The notes below the pieces were generated by a model. It saw nothing but the letters and a program-made list of their open reading frames with translations, had not been told where the DNA came from and made no database searches. A stretch of DNA of 64,000 nt from Hydrotalea flava (GTDB taxonomy: Bacteria > Bacteroidota > Bacteroidia > Chitinophagales > Chitinophagaceae): NCBI RefSeq assembly GCF_001623405.1, contig NZ_LUHG01000110.1:62001-126000 (forward strand). Reading direction: 5' to 3'. Of the stretch, positions 63,880 to 64,000 are shown in pieces (positions within the stretch are counted from its first letter, which is position 1; the number at the start of each line of letters is the position of its first letter). The position numbers were made by a program, and so were the translations under genes.

Positions 63880-64000
63880 TTGAATCACACACTCAATAGA
63901 AATACACAAATCATTAAAAAAACAGCTCAAGAACTGGGGTTCGATTTTTGTGGTATTGCCAAGGCTGAACAATTAGAAGAAGATGCCAGAAGATTAGAAG
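63880..64000 (+). CDS. queG: tRNA epoxyqueuosine reductase, N-terminal part (cut by window)
   Basis: 40 codons to the window edge: IIKKTAQELGFDFCGIAKAEQLEEDARRLE is the characteristic N-terminus of QueG, the cobalamin and Fe-S enzyme that performs the last step of queuosine synthesis in tRNA. No ATG is available: an in-frame TAA lies at 63868-63870 and the first usable start is TTG at 63880. Divergent from the DUF3857 gene. The catalytic and Fe-S regions lie outside the window. Confidence 0.75.
   Translation, partial: MNHTLNRNTQIIKKTAQELGFDFCGIAKAEQLEEDARRLE

Noticed and set aside
1-64000. CRISPR arrays, rRNA genes, prophage or intact insertion sequences
   Set aside because: No evenly spaced repeats, no rRNA-like blocks, no transposase or phage structural genes were seen on either strand.

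Overview
The window is chromosomal DNA from a member of the Bacteroidota, most likely a Chitinophagaceae-type bacterium. The sequence is AT-rich and start codons lack Shine-Dalgarno sequences. The two best promoters (tRNA-Leu, and the rhodanese/TlpA/ArsR operon) fit the Bacteroidota pattern of TTG, a spacer of about 19-21 nt, then TAnnTTTG. Family content agrees: paired M16 peptidases, HXXEE and DUF3307 membrane proteins, a putative porin of the PF14121 type, DUF4382 and DUF3857 proteins, NIPSNAP, CusA fused to TolC, and Crp/Fnr and ArsR-rhodanese regulators. Genus is not claimed.

Layout. 1-2.6 kb: a cut-off class I isoprenoid-synthase-like gene, divergent from 1-pyrroline-5-carboxylate dehydrogenase. 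2.6-3.6 kb: two relics, a frameshifted fasciclin gene and a 46-codon fragment resembling the Cas6 N-terminus. 3.6-13.6 kb: housekeeping genes, namely an M16 protease pair, miaA, a pRiA4b ORF-3-like protein, a CCA-adding enzyme, a family 9 glycosyltransferase, tsaC and dapD. 13.6-19.2 kb: an EamA transporter, a shattered methyltransferase relic, then hsp20, a CbpA-like J-protein, thioredoxin, a fatty-acid desaturase and a Crp/Fnr regulator. 19.3-22.4 kb: a methyltransferase, a periplasmic carbonic anhydrase, and a SatD/DUF3307 pair behind a palindromic promoter region. 22.4-25.4 kb: an unexplained nested stem-loop, a rhodanese/TlpA/ArsR-rhodanese operon with a clear operator, a serine-recombinase remnant and tRNA-Leu(CAG).

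25.4-32 kb: a LuxE-like acyl-protein synthetase, a lipoprotein, a UbiA-like membrane protein, an M42 peptidase, a glutamine-amidotransferase/ATP-grasp pair and an outer-membrane protein. 32-38 kb: a heavy-metal RND efflux operon whose pump is fused to its TolC channel. 38-42.7 kb: an HXXEE protein, a putative porin, and a purine salvage pair (PNP and guanine deaminase). 42.7-48.4 kb: a tripartite multidrug RND operon (TolC, adaptor, AcrB type). 48.6-64 kb: cold-shock protein, DUF4382 lipoprotein, NIPSNAP protein, S9 and M1 peptidases, DsbA-like protein, ClpB, a beta-lactamase-fold protein with an altered SxxK motif, two DUF3857 proteins, and the start of queG.

Themes are envelope transport (two RND systems), protein quality control (Hsp20, J-protein, Trx, ClpB, several peptidases) and redox/sulfur chemistry. 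No intact mobile element, rRNA or CRISPR array was seen. The points most worth checking are the nested stem-loop at 22.7 kb, the self-contained ArsR-rhodanese operator, the cyclase-like SatD/DUF3307 pair, the GATase/ATP-grasp pair, the terpene-synthase-like gene, and the set of gene relics confined to intergenic DNA.
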